From Mycolicibacterium sp. HK-90 (lineage in GTDB: Bacteria > Actinomycetota > Actinomycetes > Mycobacteriales > Mycobacteriaceae), in assembly GCF_030486405.1 (NCBI RefSeq), contig NZ_CP129613.1, positions 4,836,001-4,900,000 of the forward strand: DNA of 64,000 bases, read 5' to 3'. Position 1 is the first letter of the stretch. Every line of letters begins with the position of its first letter. The notes under the pieces are model-generated. The model saw only the letters and a list, made by a program, of their open reading frames with translations, did not search any database and was not told where the DNA came from. Of the stretch, positions 47,455-56,177 are shown one piece after another. The position numbers and the translations under genes are program-made.

Positions 47455-48733
47455 GCAACACGGCATCGAGACGCCGGTCCGCGAGACCGGCGGTTGGCGT
47501 GTGCTCGCCCCCTTCCGCATCCGCGAATACCGGCTGCTCATCGCCGCGGTGACGTTGTCGATCTTCGCCGAAGGCATGTGGTCGGTGGTGATGGCGCTGC
47601 AGGTCATCGCGATCGACAACGATCCGACCTCGCTGTCCCTGGTGGCCACCTGCCTCGGTGTCGGCCTGGTGGCGTTCGTCCTCGTCGGCGGAATCGCCGC
47701 CGACCGGATCAATCAGCGCACGATCATCATCGCGGTGGAGACGGTCAATCTCGTGACGGTCTCGGTGGTCGCGCTGCTGGGTCTGCTCGACGCGCTCAAG
47801 GTCTGGCACATGGCTGTTGCCGCAGGACTTCTCGGCATCGCCGCGGCGTTCTTCTTCCCGGCCTACAGCGCGATCCTGCCGCGCATCCTGCCACCCGAGC
47901 AGCTGTTGGCAGCCAACGGCGTCGAGGGCGTGGTGCGTCCGGTGTTCCAGCGTTCGGTCGGTCCGGCGGTGGCGGGCATGGTGATCGCCGCGACCTTCCC
48001 CTCCGTCGGCGCGGTGGTGGTCGCCGTGTTGTTCGGCCTCGGCCTGATCCTGCTGGTGACCACCCGGCCTGCGACCAATTCGGTTGCCGCGCCGGAGGAT
48101 GCCGAACGGCCGCATGTGTTGCGCGATCTTCGTGACGGTTTCGCGTTCATGGTGCGCACCCCGTGGCTGCTGTGGACGTTGCTGTTCGCCAGCATGTTCG
48201 TGCTCGTCGTTCTCGGGCCCATCGAGGTGCTGCTGCCGTTCATCGCCCAAGACCGGTTCGCCGACGGCGCCCGGGCCTACGGATTCATCCTGGCGTTCTT
48301 CGGATTCGGCAGCGCCCTGGGCGCGTTGACGGTGTCCTCGCGCCGGATGCCGCGTCGTTACCTGACCACGATGATGCTGATGTGGGGACTGGGCTCGGTC
48401 CCACTGGTGATCGTGGGCAGCACCTCGTCATTCCCGTTGATGGCGGCCGCGACGTTCTGCGTCGGCGTCACCGACGGTGCGGGGATGGTCATCTGGGGAA
48501 CGCTGCTGCAGCGCCGGGTGCCGACGGAGATGCTGGGCCGGGTCTCAAGCCTGGACTTCTTCGTGTCGCTGGCCTTCATGCCGCTCTCGTTCGCGATTGT
48601 CGGCCCGTTGTCGAAGGTGGTCTCGATGGAGTCCATCTTCCTGGTGGCCGGGCTGTTGCCCGCGCTGCTGGCCGTGGTGGCCGTCAGCGCCGCCCGGATG
48701 CCCCGCGACGAGCTGGCGCATCCTCTGCGCTAG
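47453..48733 (+). CDS. MFS transporter (Tap/MFS_3-like)
   Basis: This 426-residue protein has about 12 transmembrane helices, beginning RIREYRLLIAAVTLSIFAEGMWSVVMALQVIAI, with the loop motif GGIAADRINQRT. The type is the drug or siderophore exporter branch (MFS_3). No Shine-Dalgarno sequence precedes the ATG at 47453 or the GTG at 47447, so the message may be leaderless. It overlaps the convergent TetR gene by 4 bp. The substrate is unknown. Confidence 0.85.
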   Translation: MQHGIETPVRETGGWRVLAPFRIREYRLLIAAVTLSIFAEGMWSVVMALQVIAIDNDPTSLSLVATCLGVGLVAFVLVGGIAADRINQRTIIIAVETVNLVTVSVVALLGLLDALKVWHMAVAAGLLGIAAAFFFPAYSAILPRILPPEQLLAANGVEGVVRPVFQRSVGPAVAGMVIAATFPSVGAVVVAVLFGLGLILLVTTRPATNSVAAPEDAERPHVLRDLRDGFAFMVRTPWLLWTLLFASMFVLVVLGPIEVLLPFIAQDRFADGARAYGFILAFFGFGSALGALTVSSRRMPRRYLTTMMLMWGLGSVPLVIVGSTSSFPLMAAATFCVGVTDGAGMVIWGTLLQRRVPTEMLGRVSSLDFFVSLAFMPLSFAIVGPLSKVVSMESIFLVAGLLPALLAVVAVSAARMPRDELAHPLR

Positions 48734-49326
48734 GCGAACACTCCGGCCACGGCTGCCGCGATCGCGGCATCAACCGCACGATGCGCGTCGGCAACCGTGA
48801 GAGCCTTTGTGCTGGTGAGGAATTGGTAGTAGAGCGGCGCGGAGACCTGCCGGATGACCGCGGCAGCATCGGCCCCGGAGGGCACCTCGCCCCGCGCTTC
48901 CGCGTCGACCACACAACCGGCCCACTCCGCGATCCGCCGGTCGTAGAACACCTGCAGCGCGTTCGCGGTGTGGTCGTTGCAAGTGGCCGCCGCGATGACG
49001 GCCTTGAACAGCCGGCCTTGACGCGGATCGTTCAGGGTGCGGCGTACCAGAGTGGCATTGGCGCGCAGATCACCGCGCAGCGAGCCGGTATCGGCCCTCG
49101 GCAGTGATCGCTCGGCCATGTCGCCCAACAGGTCGGCGACCAACGCCGGCACCGAACCCCACCGGCGGTACACCGTCGACTTTCCGACGCCCGCCCGCTC
49201 GGCCACGGCCGTCAACTCCAAGCCTTCCAACCCGGACTCGATCAGCAGGTCCTCGGTCGCGCGCAGCACCGCGTCGCGCACCGCCGCAGTGCGTCCGCCG
49301 GGTCGTTCGGTTGCCACCCGAAACAT
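48730..49326 (-). CDS. TetR-family regulator divergent from aldo/keto reductase
   Basis: This 198-residue repressor has the HTH LELTAVAERAGVGKSTVYRRWGSVPALVADLL and a TetR_C domain with helical repeats. It begins with MFRVATERPGGRT at ATG 49326. It is divergent from the aldo/keto reductase gene. The 69-bp gap carries two 24-bp direct repeats that are probably its operators. It therefore likely regulates itself and the reductase. Confidence 0.88.
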   Translation of the reverse strand: MFRVATERPGGRTAAVRDAVLRATEDLLIESGLEGLELTAVAERAGVGKSTVYRRWGSVPALVADLLGDMAERSLPRADTGSLRGDLRANATLVRRTLNDPRQGRLFKAVIAAATCNDHTANALQVFYDRRIAEWAGCVVDAEARGEVPSGADAAAVIRQVSAPLYYQFLTSTKALTVADAHRAVDAAIAAAVAGVFA

Positions 49327-49385
49327 CTTAATAGGAATACCGTCCCGTTAGTGTAGCGTTCCTTATCGGGAACATAGTCTCGTTA
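49327..49385. promoter_or_regulatory. Tandem 24-bp direct repeats, candidate TetR operators
   Basis: Repeat 1 (49327-49350) and repeat 2 (49362-49385) match at 17 of 24 positions with pattern CTTA...GGAA.A..GTC.CGTTA and a 35-bp period. They fill the gap between the TetR and reductase start codons. The second touches the AAGGAG site of the reductase, so binding would block it directly. Confidence 0.6.
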
Positions 49386-49395
49386 AGGAGTGAGA

Positions 49396-50433
49396 ATGGA
49401 ATATCGCAGGGTTGGCGACTCTGACCTCATGGTCTCCGATTTGAGCTTCGGTGCAGCGACTTTCGGCGGATCAGGCGAGTTCTTCGGCGCCTGGGGTGAC
49501 ACCGGCGTGGACCAGGCACGGGCCATGGTGGATCTGTGCCTCGAGGCCGGCATCACCCTGTTCGACACCGCCGACGTGTATCCCGACGGCGGCTCGGAAG
49601 AGGTGCTCGGCGCGGCGCTGCGCGGGCGTCGTGACGACGTGCTGATCTCCACGAAGGCCGCGCTGCCCACCGCACCCGACGACTGGGGAACCTCACCCGC
49701 GCGACTGATGCGGGCGGTGGAATCCGCGCTGACACGTCTGAAGACCGACCGGATCGACCTGTTTCAACTGCATGCCTATGACGCGCACACCCCGATCGAG
49801 GACGTACTGCAGACCCTCGACACCCTCGTCGAGCAGGGCAAGGTGCGCTACACCGGAGTGTCGAACTTCTCCGGCTGGCAGCTGATGAAATCGCTGAATG
49901 CCGCCGAAAAGCACCACCGCCCAAGATATGTGGCACACCAGGTGTACTACTCGCTGATCGGGCGCGACTACGAATGGGAGCTCATGCCGCTCGCCGTGAG
50001 CGAAGGGGTGGGCGCACTGGTGTGGAGCCCGCTCGGCTGGGGCAGGCTCACCGGAAAGATCGGCCGCGGCCGGCCGCTCCCGGAACGCAGCCGGCTGCAT
50101 GCCACCGCGGACGCCGGGCCACCGGTCGACGACGACCTGCTCTACGCGGTCATCGACGAGCTCGACGCGATCGCCGGCGAAACCGGAAGAACCGTCCCGC
50201 AAGTCGCGCTCAACTGGCTGCTGCGCAGGCCGACGGTCTCGTCGGTCATCATCGGGGCCCGTGACGAGCGACAGTTGCGGGACAACCTCGGCGCGGTGGG
50301 GTGGGCGTTGGACGCGGACCAGATCGCGCGACTGGACGCGGCGAGCACCCGGGAAGCGCCGTATCCCTACTTCCCGTACTTCCGCCAGGACGGGTTCGCC
50401 AAACTCAATCCGCCTCTCGGTGCAGCCCGGTGA
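49396..50433 (+). CDS. Aldo/keto reductase
   Basis: This 345-residue (alpha/beta)8 NADPH-dependent reductase shows GITLFDTADVYPDGGSEEVLG (catalytic Asp and Tyr), ISTKAA (Lys), FQLHAYD (His) and the C-terminal NADP site SSVIIGARDERQLRDNLGA. It reduces aldehydes or ketones. I chose the ATG at 49396, 5 nt after AAGGAG. It is likely controlled by the divergent TetR. It overlaps the convergent carbonic-anhydrase-like gene by 29 bp. Confidence 0.9.
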   Translation: MEYRRVGDSDLMVSDLSFGAATFGGSGEFFGAWGDTGVDQARAMVDLCLEAGITLFDTADVYPDGGSEEVLGAALRGRRDDVLISTKAALPTAPDDWGTSPARLMRAVESALTRLKTDRIDLFQLHAYDAHTPIEDVLQTLDTLVEQGKVRYTGVSNFSGWQLMKSLNAAEKHHRPRYVAHQVYYSLIGRDYEWELMPLAVSEGVGALVWSPLGWGRLTGKIGRGRPLPERSRLHATADAGPPVDDDLLYAVIDELDAIAGETGRTVPQVALNWLLRRPTVSSVIIGARDERQLRDNLGAVGWALDADQIARLDAASTREAPYPYFPYFRQDGFAKLNPPLGAAR

Positions 50434-50926
50434 GGTGCGTGTAGGCCGCGGCGTTGAGCTGGTTGTGGCCGACCTCGTCGTCGCTGAGTTCCCGTCGTAC
50501 CTTCGCCGGGACTCCGGCCACCAGTGACCGCGGCGGCACCACCATGCCCTGCGGCACCACCGCACCGGCAGCCACCAGAGACCCGGCACCGATCACCGCA
50601 CCGTTGAGCACCACCGCACCCATCCCGACCAGGCTGTCCTGCTCGACAGTGCAGCCGTGCAGCACCACGTTGTGGCCCACCGTCACCCCGGTCGCGATGC
50701 GGCACGGGAACCCTGGGTCGACGTGCACCGTCACGCCGTCCTGAATGTTGCTGCCTTCCCCAACCTCGATGGGCTCCACCTCGGCGCGCAGTGTGGCGCC
50801 ATACCAGACGCTGGCGCCGGCGGCCAGCGAAACCTGGCCGATCACACTGGCATTGGGGGCGACCCAGGCGTCGGGATCGATCTGCGGAGTGTGACCGGCG
50901 ACGGTAACGATCAGGGGCTCAGACAT
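50405..50926 (-). CDS. Gamma-carbonic-anhydrase-like protein
   Basis: This 173-residue left-handed beta-helix protein has hexapeptide repeats (ASVIGQVSLAAGASVWYGATLRAE) and metal-binding His residues (VTVHVD; TVGHNVVLHG), the pattern of gamma-class carbonic anhydrases such as YrdA/PaaY. It would bind zinc or iron as a trimer; many family members show little or no CO2 hydration. It stands alone, convergent to the aldo/keto reductase gene. Confidence 0.88.
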   Translation of the reverse strand: MSEPLIVTVAGHTPQIDPDAWVAPNASVIGQVSLAAGASVWYGATLRAEVEPIEVGEGSNIQDGVTVHVDPGFPCRIATGVTVGHNVVLHGCTVEQDSLVGMGAVVLNGAVIGAGSLVAAGAVVPQGMVVPPRSLVAGVPAKVRRELSDDEVGHNQLNAAAYTHLTGLHREAD

Positions 50927-50956
50927 CCGGTCATGGTAAAGGGCCGACCGGCGACC

Positions 50957-51955
50957 TCACGCGCCCTGGTAGACCTTGCGGTAGCTCGACGGGGACATGC
51001 CGACCCCGCGGCGCAGATGGTGGCGCAGGTTGCCCGCCGTGCCCAGACCGGACCGGCGGGCCACCTCGTCGACGGACAGATCGCCGGATTCCAGGAGTTC
51101 GCGGGCCCGGTCGAGCCGTCGGCTGCGGATCCAGGCGCCGGGAGCCTGTCCGGTCTCCTCACGGAAGCGACGGTTGAACGTCCGGGCGCTCATGTGCGCG
51201 TGGTCGGCCAGCCGGGTCACGGTGAGGTCTTCGTCGAGGTGCGCGAGCGCCCAGTCGCGCGTGGTGGCGGTCGAGGCGTGGTCGGTGACGGCGAATCCGT
51301 GATCGATGAACTGCGCCTGTCCACCTTCGCGCCACGGCGGCACCACGCAGTAGCGAGCCACCGCGTTGGCGACCTGAGCCCCGTGGTCGGAACGAATGAT
51401 GTGCAGACACAAGTCGATTCCGGCAGCCAGGCCCGCCGAGGTCAGCACGTCGCCGTCATCGACGAACAGGATGTCCTCGTCGAGGCGGACGCCGGGGTGC
51501 ATCCGGCGCATGTCCGCGGCGAAGCGCCAATGCGTGGTGGCCGGCCGGCCCTCCAACAGGCCCGCCGCGGCCAGCACGAAGGCCCCGGTGCAGATCGACA
51601 CCAGCCGGGCGCCGGGACGGATCCGCGACAGCGCCGCCGCCACGTCAGGGCCCAGCACACCGTCGGCCCGCGCCGGGGCGTACCTGGTACCCGGGATCAC
51701 CACGGTGTCGGCCGATTCCAGCGCCTCGGGCCCGGCGGTGGGCACCATCGCGAACCCGGTCGTCGACGGCACCGGCTCAGTGGTGAGCCCACAGGTCACG
51801 ACGTCGTAGAGCGGATCGCCCGCGGTGTCGGTCGCATTGGAGAACAGCAGCGGCGCGATGGTGGCGTCGAAGCCGACCACCGGCGCCAGCAGCAGGACGG
51901 CGACGCGGTGCACGACGGCCAGTGTGGCACGTTTTTGATGATTGATGTCGTTCAT
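50957..51955 (-). CDS. GlxA-type AraC regulator with DJ-1/PfpI domain
   Basis: This regulator of about 332 residues has an N-terminal DJ-1/PfpI-like domain (VAVLLLAPVVGFDATIAPLLFS; ICTGAFVLAAAGLLEGRPATTHW, with the conserved Cys) and a C-terminal double HTH (VTRLADHAHMSARTFNRRFREETGQAPGAWI). It is probably a ligand-sensing activator of the divergent MFS gene. Start options are ATG 51955 and GTG 51913; the ATG overlaps the MFS start codon on the other strand. Confidence 0.85.
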   Translation of the reverse strand: MNDINHQKRATLAVVHRVAVLLLAPVVGFDATIAPLLFSNATDTAGDPLYDVVTCGLTTEPVPSTTGFAMVPTAGPEALESADTVVIPGTRYAPARADGVLGPDVAAALSRIRPGARLVSICTGAFVLAAAGLLEGRPATTHWRFAADMRRMHPGVRLDEDILFVDDGDVLTSAGLAAGIDLCLHIIRSDHGAQVANAVARYCVVPPWREGGQAQFIDHGFAVTDHASTATTRDWALAHLDEDLTVTRLADHAHMSARTFNRRFREETGQAPGAWIRSRRLDRARELLESGDLSVDEVARRSGLGTAGNLRHHLRRGVGMSPSSYRKVYQGA

Positions 51956-53294
51956 GCCACTGGTACGCACTCCCGTCGTCGGCAACAGTGATCGGGTGAC
52001 ACTCGCCGCCAACCCGACGCGCTTCCGTATCCACTGGGCCTGGGTGGTCGCCGCGGTGAGTTTCGTGGCGATCCTGGGGGCAGCCGGGTTCCGCTCGATC
52101 CCGGGCGTGATGATGAACCCGCTGCACGACGAGTTCGGCTGGTCGCACGGCACGGTCGGGCTGGCGATGTCGGTCAACATGATGTTGTACGGCCTCACCG
52201 CACCGTTCGCCGCGGCGCTCATGGACCGCTTCGGGGTCCGTCCCGTGCTGACCGTCTCGTTGTTGCTGATCGCCACCGGCTCCGCGTGCAGCATCGCGAT
52301 GACGGCCAGCTGGCAGCTGGTGCTGCTGTGGGGCGTGCTGGTCGGTATCGGCACCGGGTCGATCTCGATGGGATTCGTGGCGACCATCGCGACGCGCTGG
52401 TTCGACCAACGCCGCGGGCTGGTCACCGGCGTGCTCACCGCCGCCAGCGCCACCGGGCAGCTGCTGTTCCTTCCAGTGGTTGCGGCCGTCACCACCCAGC
52501 ACGGGTGGCGCTGGGCCTCGATGATCGTCGCGGCCGCCTCGCTGGCCGTCGTCCCCCTCGTCGCGCTGTTCATGCGCAACCGTCCCGCCGACCTGGGTTT
52601 GGCTCCCTACGGGGCCACTGCGCTCGCCCCCGGTGCCCCGGTGCCGGCGGGTGGCTTCAGCGCGGCATTCGACGGTCTGCGCATCGGTGCCCGCACCCGG
52701 GTGTTCTGGCTGCTCGCCGGCAGCTTTGCGATCTGCGGGATGACCACCAACGGTCTGATCGCCACGCATTTCATCCCGGCCGCCAACGACCATGGCATGC
52801 CCACCACCGTCGCTGCGGGTCTGCTCGCCACCATCGGGATCCTCGACGTCGTCGGCACGGTGTTCTCCGGATGGCTGACCGACCGCGTGGACCCTCGACT
52901 ACTGCTGCTCATCTATTACGTGGGCCGCGGCTTGTCGCTGCTGCTGTTGCCGTCTCTGCTTTCCCGACGCGCCGAACCGAGCACCTGGGTGTTCGTGATC
53001 TTCTACGGCCTGGACTGGGTGGCCACCGTGCCGCCGACCATCGTGCTGTGCCGGGAGTACTTCGGAGACCGCTCGCCGGTGGTGTTCGGCTGGGTGTTCG
53101 CCTCCCACCAGGTGGGCGCCGCGATCGCCGCGGCGGGCGCGGGCTGGTTACGCGATCTGAACGGCAACTACGACCTGGCCTTCCAACTGGCCGCCGGGCT
53201 GTGCATGGTCGCTGCCGCACTCTGCCTCAGCATTAGAAAAGCCCAGGTCACACGGCCAGAATCGATCCAAGCGGACTCTTCGGCTTTGCCGTAA
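51954..53294 (+). CDS. MFS transporter (monocarboxylate/oxalate-formate-like)
   Basis: This protein of about 446 residues has about 12 transmembrane helices. It shows MMNPLHDEFGWSHGTVGLAMSVNMMLYGLTAPFAAALMDRFGVRP, the pattern of MCT/oxalate-formate-type MFS proteins. The start may be ATG 51954 or GTG 51996. Its divergent partner, a GlxA-type regulator, likely controls it. The substrate is unknown. Confidence 0.82.
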   Translation: MPLVRTPVVGNSDRVTLAANPTRFRIHWAWVVAAVSFVAILGAAGFRSIPGVMMNPLHDEFGWSHGTVGLAMSVNMMLYGLTAPFAAALMDRFGVRPVLTVSLLLIATGSACSIAMTASWQLVLLWGVLVGIGTGSISMGFVATIATRWFDQRRGLVTGVLTAASATGQLLFLPVVAAVTTQHGWRWASMIVAAASLAVVPLVALFMRNRPADLGLAPYGATALAPGAPVPAGGFSAAFDGLRIGARTRVFWLLAGSFAICGMTTNGLIATHFIPAANDHGMPTTVAAGLLATIGILDVVGTVFSGWLTDRVDPRLLLLIYYVGRGLSLLLLPSLLSRRAEPSTWVFVIFYGLDWVATVPPTIVLCREYFGDRSPVVFGWVFASHQVGAAIAAAGAGWLRDLNGNYDLAFQLAAGLCMVAAALCLSIRKAQVTRPESIQADSSALP

Positions 53295-53450
53295 CCGCTT
53301 CGTAGCCCTTACCATCCGATGCGGCGCCGCGGGGAACGCCGAGTCGGTGGTGCTCGCGGTCGCTAGCCATGGGTCGCGCGGAGAACCGCGTAACGCGTCA
53401 CCGGCAGCCGACGAATAATGGCTAGGCATGAGCGGGAGGAAAACCCACCG

Positions 53451-54161
53451 ATGAAGACTCGCACCACGAAACTGGGCTTCGCTGCAGCCGTCGCCGCACT
53501 CACGGCGTCGCTGCCGTTGGCGGTCACCGCCCATGCAGACCCGGCGCCGACGACGACCGCGGCCCCGGTGGTGGAGATCCCAGACCCGCACGGCTCGGGC
53601 TGCGACAAGTTCAAGGCGGCGAACCCGGAGTGGAAGAGCCTCGCCGATCTGCCGGCTGGCAAGGTGCTGGCCAGCATCCCGGACATCAGCACGTTCAACG
53701 CCGCGATCTCCGGTGGGCTGAACCCGGAGGTCAACATCGTGCCGGTGCTCGACAACGGCCCGTACGTGATCTTCGCGCCGACCAATGACGCCTTCGCCGC
53801 CATGGAGCCGGGCAAGCTCGACGCGCTCAAGGCCGATGCGGCCGCACTGACCAGCCTGGACTACTACCACGCCTTCCTCGGCCTGCTCGGCCCCGATGAC
53901 GTGAAGGGCCAGCGGCCGACCCAGCAGGGCGCCGAGGTCAAGGTGACCGGCAAGGGCGGCGACATCAAGGTCAACGACGTCGCCAAGCTCGTCTGCGGCC
54001 CGATCCAGGCCCAGAATGCCCGGATCTACCTGATCGACACCGTGCTGGATCCGAACACCCCGCCGGACGCCCTGGTGCCGACGGTCTCGGGCACCAGCAC
54101 CACGACGACCACCAGCAAGGCCCCCGAGCCCACCCCGGCCGCCGACGCGCCGATCGGCTGA
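53451..54161 (+). CDS. Secreted fasciclin (FAS1) domain protein
   Basis: This 236-residue protein has a signal peptide (FAAAVAALTASLPLAVTAHADP), a FAS1 domain (about residues 60-200; PYVIFAPTNDAFAAMEPGKLDAL, YYHAFLGLL, IYLIDTVLDP) and a Thr/Pro-rich tail (STTTTTSKAPEPTPAADAP) likely to be extended or glycosylated. Mycobacterial MPT70/MPT83 belong to this domain family. GGGAGGA precedes the ATG. A strong bidirectional terminator follows. Confidence 0.9.
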   Translation: MKTRTTKLGFAAAVAALTASLPLAVTAHADPAPTTTAAPVVEIPDPHGSGCDKFKAANPEWKSLADLPAGKVLASIPDISTFNAAISGGLNPEVNIVPVLDNGPYVIFAPTNDAFAAMEPGKLDALKADAAALTSLDYYHAFLGLLGPDDVKGQRPTQQGAEVKVTGKGGDIKVNDVAKLVCGPIQAQNARIYLIDTVLDPNTPPDALVPTVSGTSTTTTTSKAPEPTPAADAPIG

Positions 54162-54171
54162 TCTTTTCCGC

Positions 54172-54219
54172 AGACATGAAAACCGCCCCTTTCACGTGAA
54201 AGGGGCGGTTTTCATGTCT
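54172..54219. terminator. Perfect 48-bp palindromic bidirectional terminator
   Basis: Twenty-four-base arms (54172-54195 and 54196-54219) are exactly complementary with no spacer. The core is AACCGCCCCTTTCAC flanked by AAAA and TTTT. It sits between the convergent fasciclin gene (stop 54161) and acyl-CoA dehydrogenase gene (stop 54231) and can end both transcripts. Confidence 0.9.
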
Positions 54220-54230
54220 TGCCGGCGTGA

Positions 54231-55373
54231 CTACACGCCCAGCTCCCGGCCGATGATCTCCTTCATGATCTCGGTGGTGCCACCGAAGATCGTCTGGATC
54301 CGCCCGTCGACGTAGGCCCGCGCGACGCGGTACTCCATCATGTAGCCGTAGCCCCCATGCAGCTGCACACACTGGTCGACGACCTTCTTGGCCACCTCGG
54401 TGGCCCACCACTTGGCCTTGGCCGCCTCGACCGCGGTCAGCTCACCGTCGACGACGCCCTGCAGGCAGCGGTCGAGGTAGTTCTCGGTGACCTCCAGCTC
54501 GGTCTCCATCTCGGCGAGCAGGAACCGGTTGTGCTGGAAGTTGCCGATCGACTGGCCGAAGGCCTTGCGGTCCTTGGCATATTGCAGCGTCTCCTGGAAG
54601 ACCGCGCGGGCACCGTAGATCGCCGAGATGGCGATCCCGAGCCGCTCCGAGGGCAGGTTGGTCATCAGGTGGTAGAAACCGCGACCCTCCTTGCCGAGCA
54701 GGTTGGCATTCGGCACGCGCACGTTCTCGAAGTGCAGCTCGGAGGTGTCCTGGCTGTGCAGGCCCATCTTGTCGAGCTTGCGGCCGCGCGTGAAGCCCTC
54801 CATGCCCCGCTCCACCACGAACAGCGTGAAGCCCTTGTGGCCGGCCTCGGGGTCGGTGCGGGCCACCACGACACACAGATCGCAGTTGATGCCCGACGAG
54901 ATGAAGGTCTTGGAGCCGTTGATGATCCAGTCGTCACCGTCGCGCACCGCCGAGGTGCGGATGCCGGCCAGGTCGCTGCCCGCGCCCGGCTCGGTCATCG
55001 CGATCGCGATGATCAGTTCACCGTTGGTGATGCCGGGCATCCAGCGCTTCTTCTGCTCGTCGTTGGCCAGCTCCTTGAAGTACGGGCCGACGACGTCGTT
55101 GTGCAGGCTCAGCGCCGGGCCGTGTACGCCGGCCTTGGCGATCTCCTCGTCGATGATGGCGTTGAAGCGGAAGTCATCCGAGCCGCCGCCACCGAACTCC
55201 TCGGGCATGTTGAAACCGATGAGCCCGTATTTTCCTGCGGCCGTGTACGCCGACCGGTCGACGATGCGCTCGGTCTCCCACTTCTCGGCGTTCGGCACGA
55301 GCTCGCGCTCGATGTACTCCTTGACCGTCTCGCGGAACGCCTCGTGTTCGGCGGTGTAGATCTGTCGCTTCAT
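54231..55373 (-). CDS. Acyl-CoA dehydrogenase
   Basis: This 380-residue FAD enzyme shows the ACAD signatures AIAMTEPGAGSDLAGIRTSAV and QCVQLHGGYGYMMEYRVARAYVDGRIQTIFGGTTEIMKEII. It introduces the alpha-beta double bond in acyl-CoA. It lies 3 bp after the enoyl-CoA hydratase gene in a thiolase-hydratase-dehydrogenase operon, so together these supply a nearly complete beta-oxidation set. The chain-length or ring substrate is unknown. Confidence 0.93.
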   Translation of the reverse strand: MKRQIYTAEHEAFRETVKEYIERELVPNAEKWETERIVDRSAYTAAGKYGLIGFNMPEEFGGGGSDDFRFNAIIDEEIAKAGVHGPALSLHNDVVGPYFKELANDEQKKRWMPGITNGELIIAIAMTEPGAGSDLAGIRTSAVRDGDDWIINGSKTFISSGINCDLCVVVARTDPEAGHKGFTLFVVERGMEGFTRGRKLDKMGLHSQDTSELHFENVRVPNANLLGKEGRGFYHLMTNLPSERLGIAISAIYGARAVFQETLQYAKDRKAFGQSIGNFQHNRFLLAEMETELEVTENYLDRCLQGVVDGELTAVEAAKAKWWATEVAKKVVDQCVQLHGGYGYMMEYRVARAYVDGRIQTIFGGTTEIMKEIIGRELGV

Positions 55374-55376
55374 GAC

Positions 55377-56177
55377 TTACTTTGCCTTCCAAACGGGCTC
55401 GCGCTTCTGGGCGAAGGCCAGCGGCCCTTCCTTGGCGTCCTCGGTCTGCAGCAGGGTGCTGAACTCGCGGTTGGTGCGCTTCCAGCCGTCCTTGTCGCCG
55501 GTGACGACGCCCTCGTCGACGCCGTAGGCGACGCGCTTGCTGGCCTGCACGGCCAGCGGGGCGTTGCCCGTGATCCGCTCGGCCAGCTTGAGCGCCGCGT
55601 CCACGACCGTGCCGTCGGGCACCACCTGGTTGATCAGGCCCCACTTGAGTGCGTCGGCCGCCGACATCGGTTCACCGGTGAACAGCAGCTCGTTCGCCAC
55701 CTTGCGCGGCAACTGTTCGGCGATGCGGAACACGCCACCGGCACCGGCGATCAGGCCCCGCTTCACCTCGGGCAGACCGAACTTGGCGTTCTCCTCGGCG
55801 ACGATCAGGTCACTGGCCAGGGCCAGCTCGGTGCCCCCGCCCAACGCGGTGCCGTTGACCGCGGCGATCGTCGGCTTGTCGATGAAATGGCTGACGTAGC
55901 CGGCGAATCCGTATTCCGGGTGCTCGGGGTGGAAGAGGTTCTCGCCCCGCGAGATCGCCTTCAGGTCGGCACCGGCGCAGAACGACTTGTCGCCCGATCC
56001 GGTGATGACCACGGCCCGGATCTCCGGGTCATTCTGGGCCTGCTCCAATGCGTCACCGACGGCGAGGCTCACCGATCCGTTGATGGCGTTGCGCGCCTCG
56101 GGCCGGTTGATCGTGATGAGCAGGACGTTGCCGCGCTTCTCTACGAGAGCGCCGGGCTGGGTGTCGGTTTCGGTCAC
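55377..56177 (-). CDS. Enoyl-CoA hydratase
   Basis: This 266-residue crotonase-fold protein has both catalytic Glu segments (NGTALGGGTELALASD and NAKFGLPEVKRGL) and oxyanion-hole residues (DKSFCAGADLKAI), so hydratase activity is expected. The start is GTG 56177, overlapping the thiolase stop (GTGA). It is the middle gene of the operon. Confidence 0.92.
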   Translation of the reverse strand: MTETDTQPGALVEKRGNVLLITINRPEARNAINGSVSLAVGDALEQAQNDPEIRAVVITGSGDKSFCAGADLKAISRGENLFHPEHPEYGFAGYVSHFIDKPTIAAVNGTALGGGTELALASDLIVAEENAKFGLPEVKRGLIAGAGGVFRIAEQLPRKVANELLFTGEPMSAADALKWGLINQVVPDGTVVDAALKLAERITGNAPLAVQASKRVAYGVDEGVVTGDKDGWKRTNREFSTLLQTEDAKEGPLAFAQKREPVWKAK

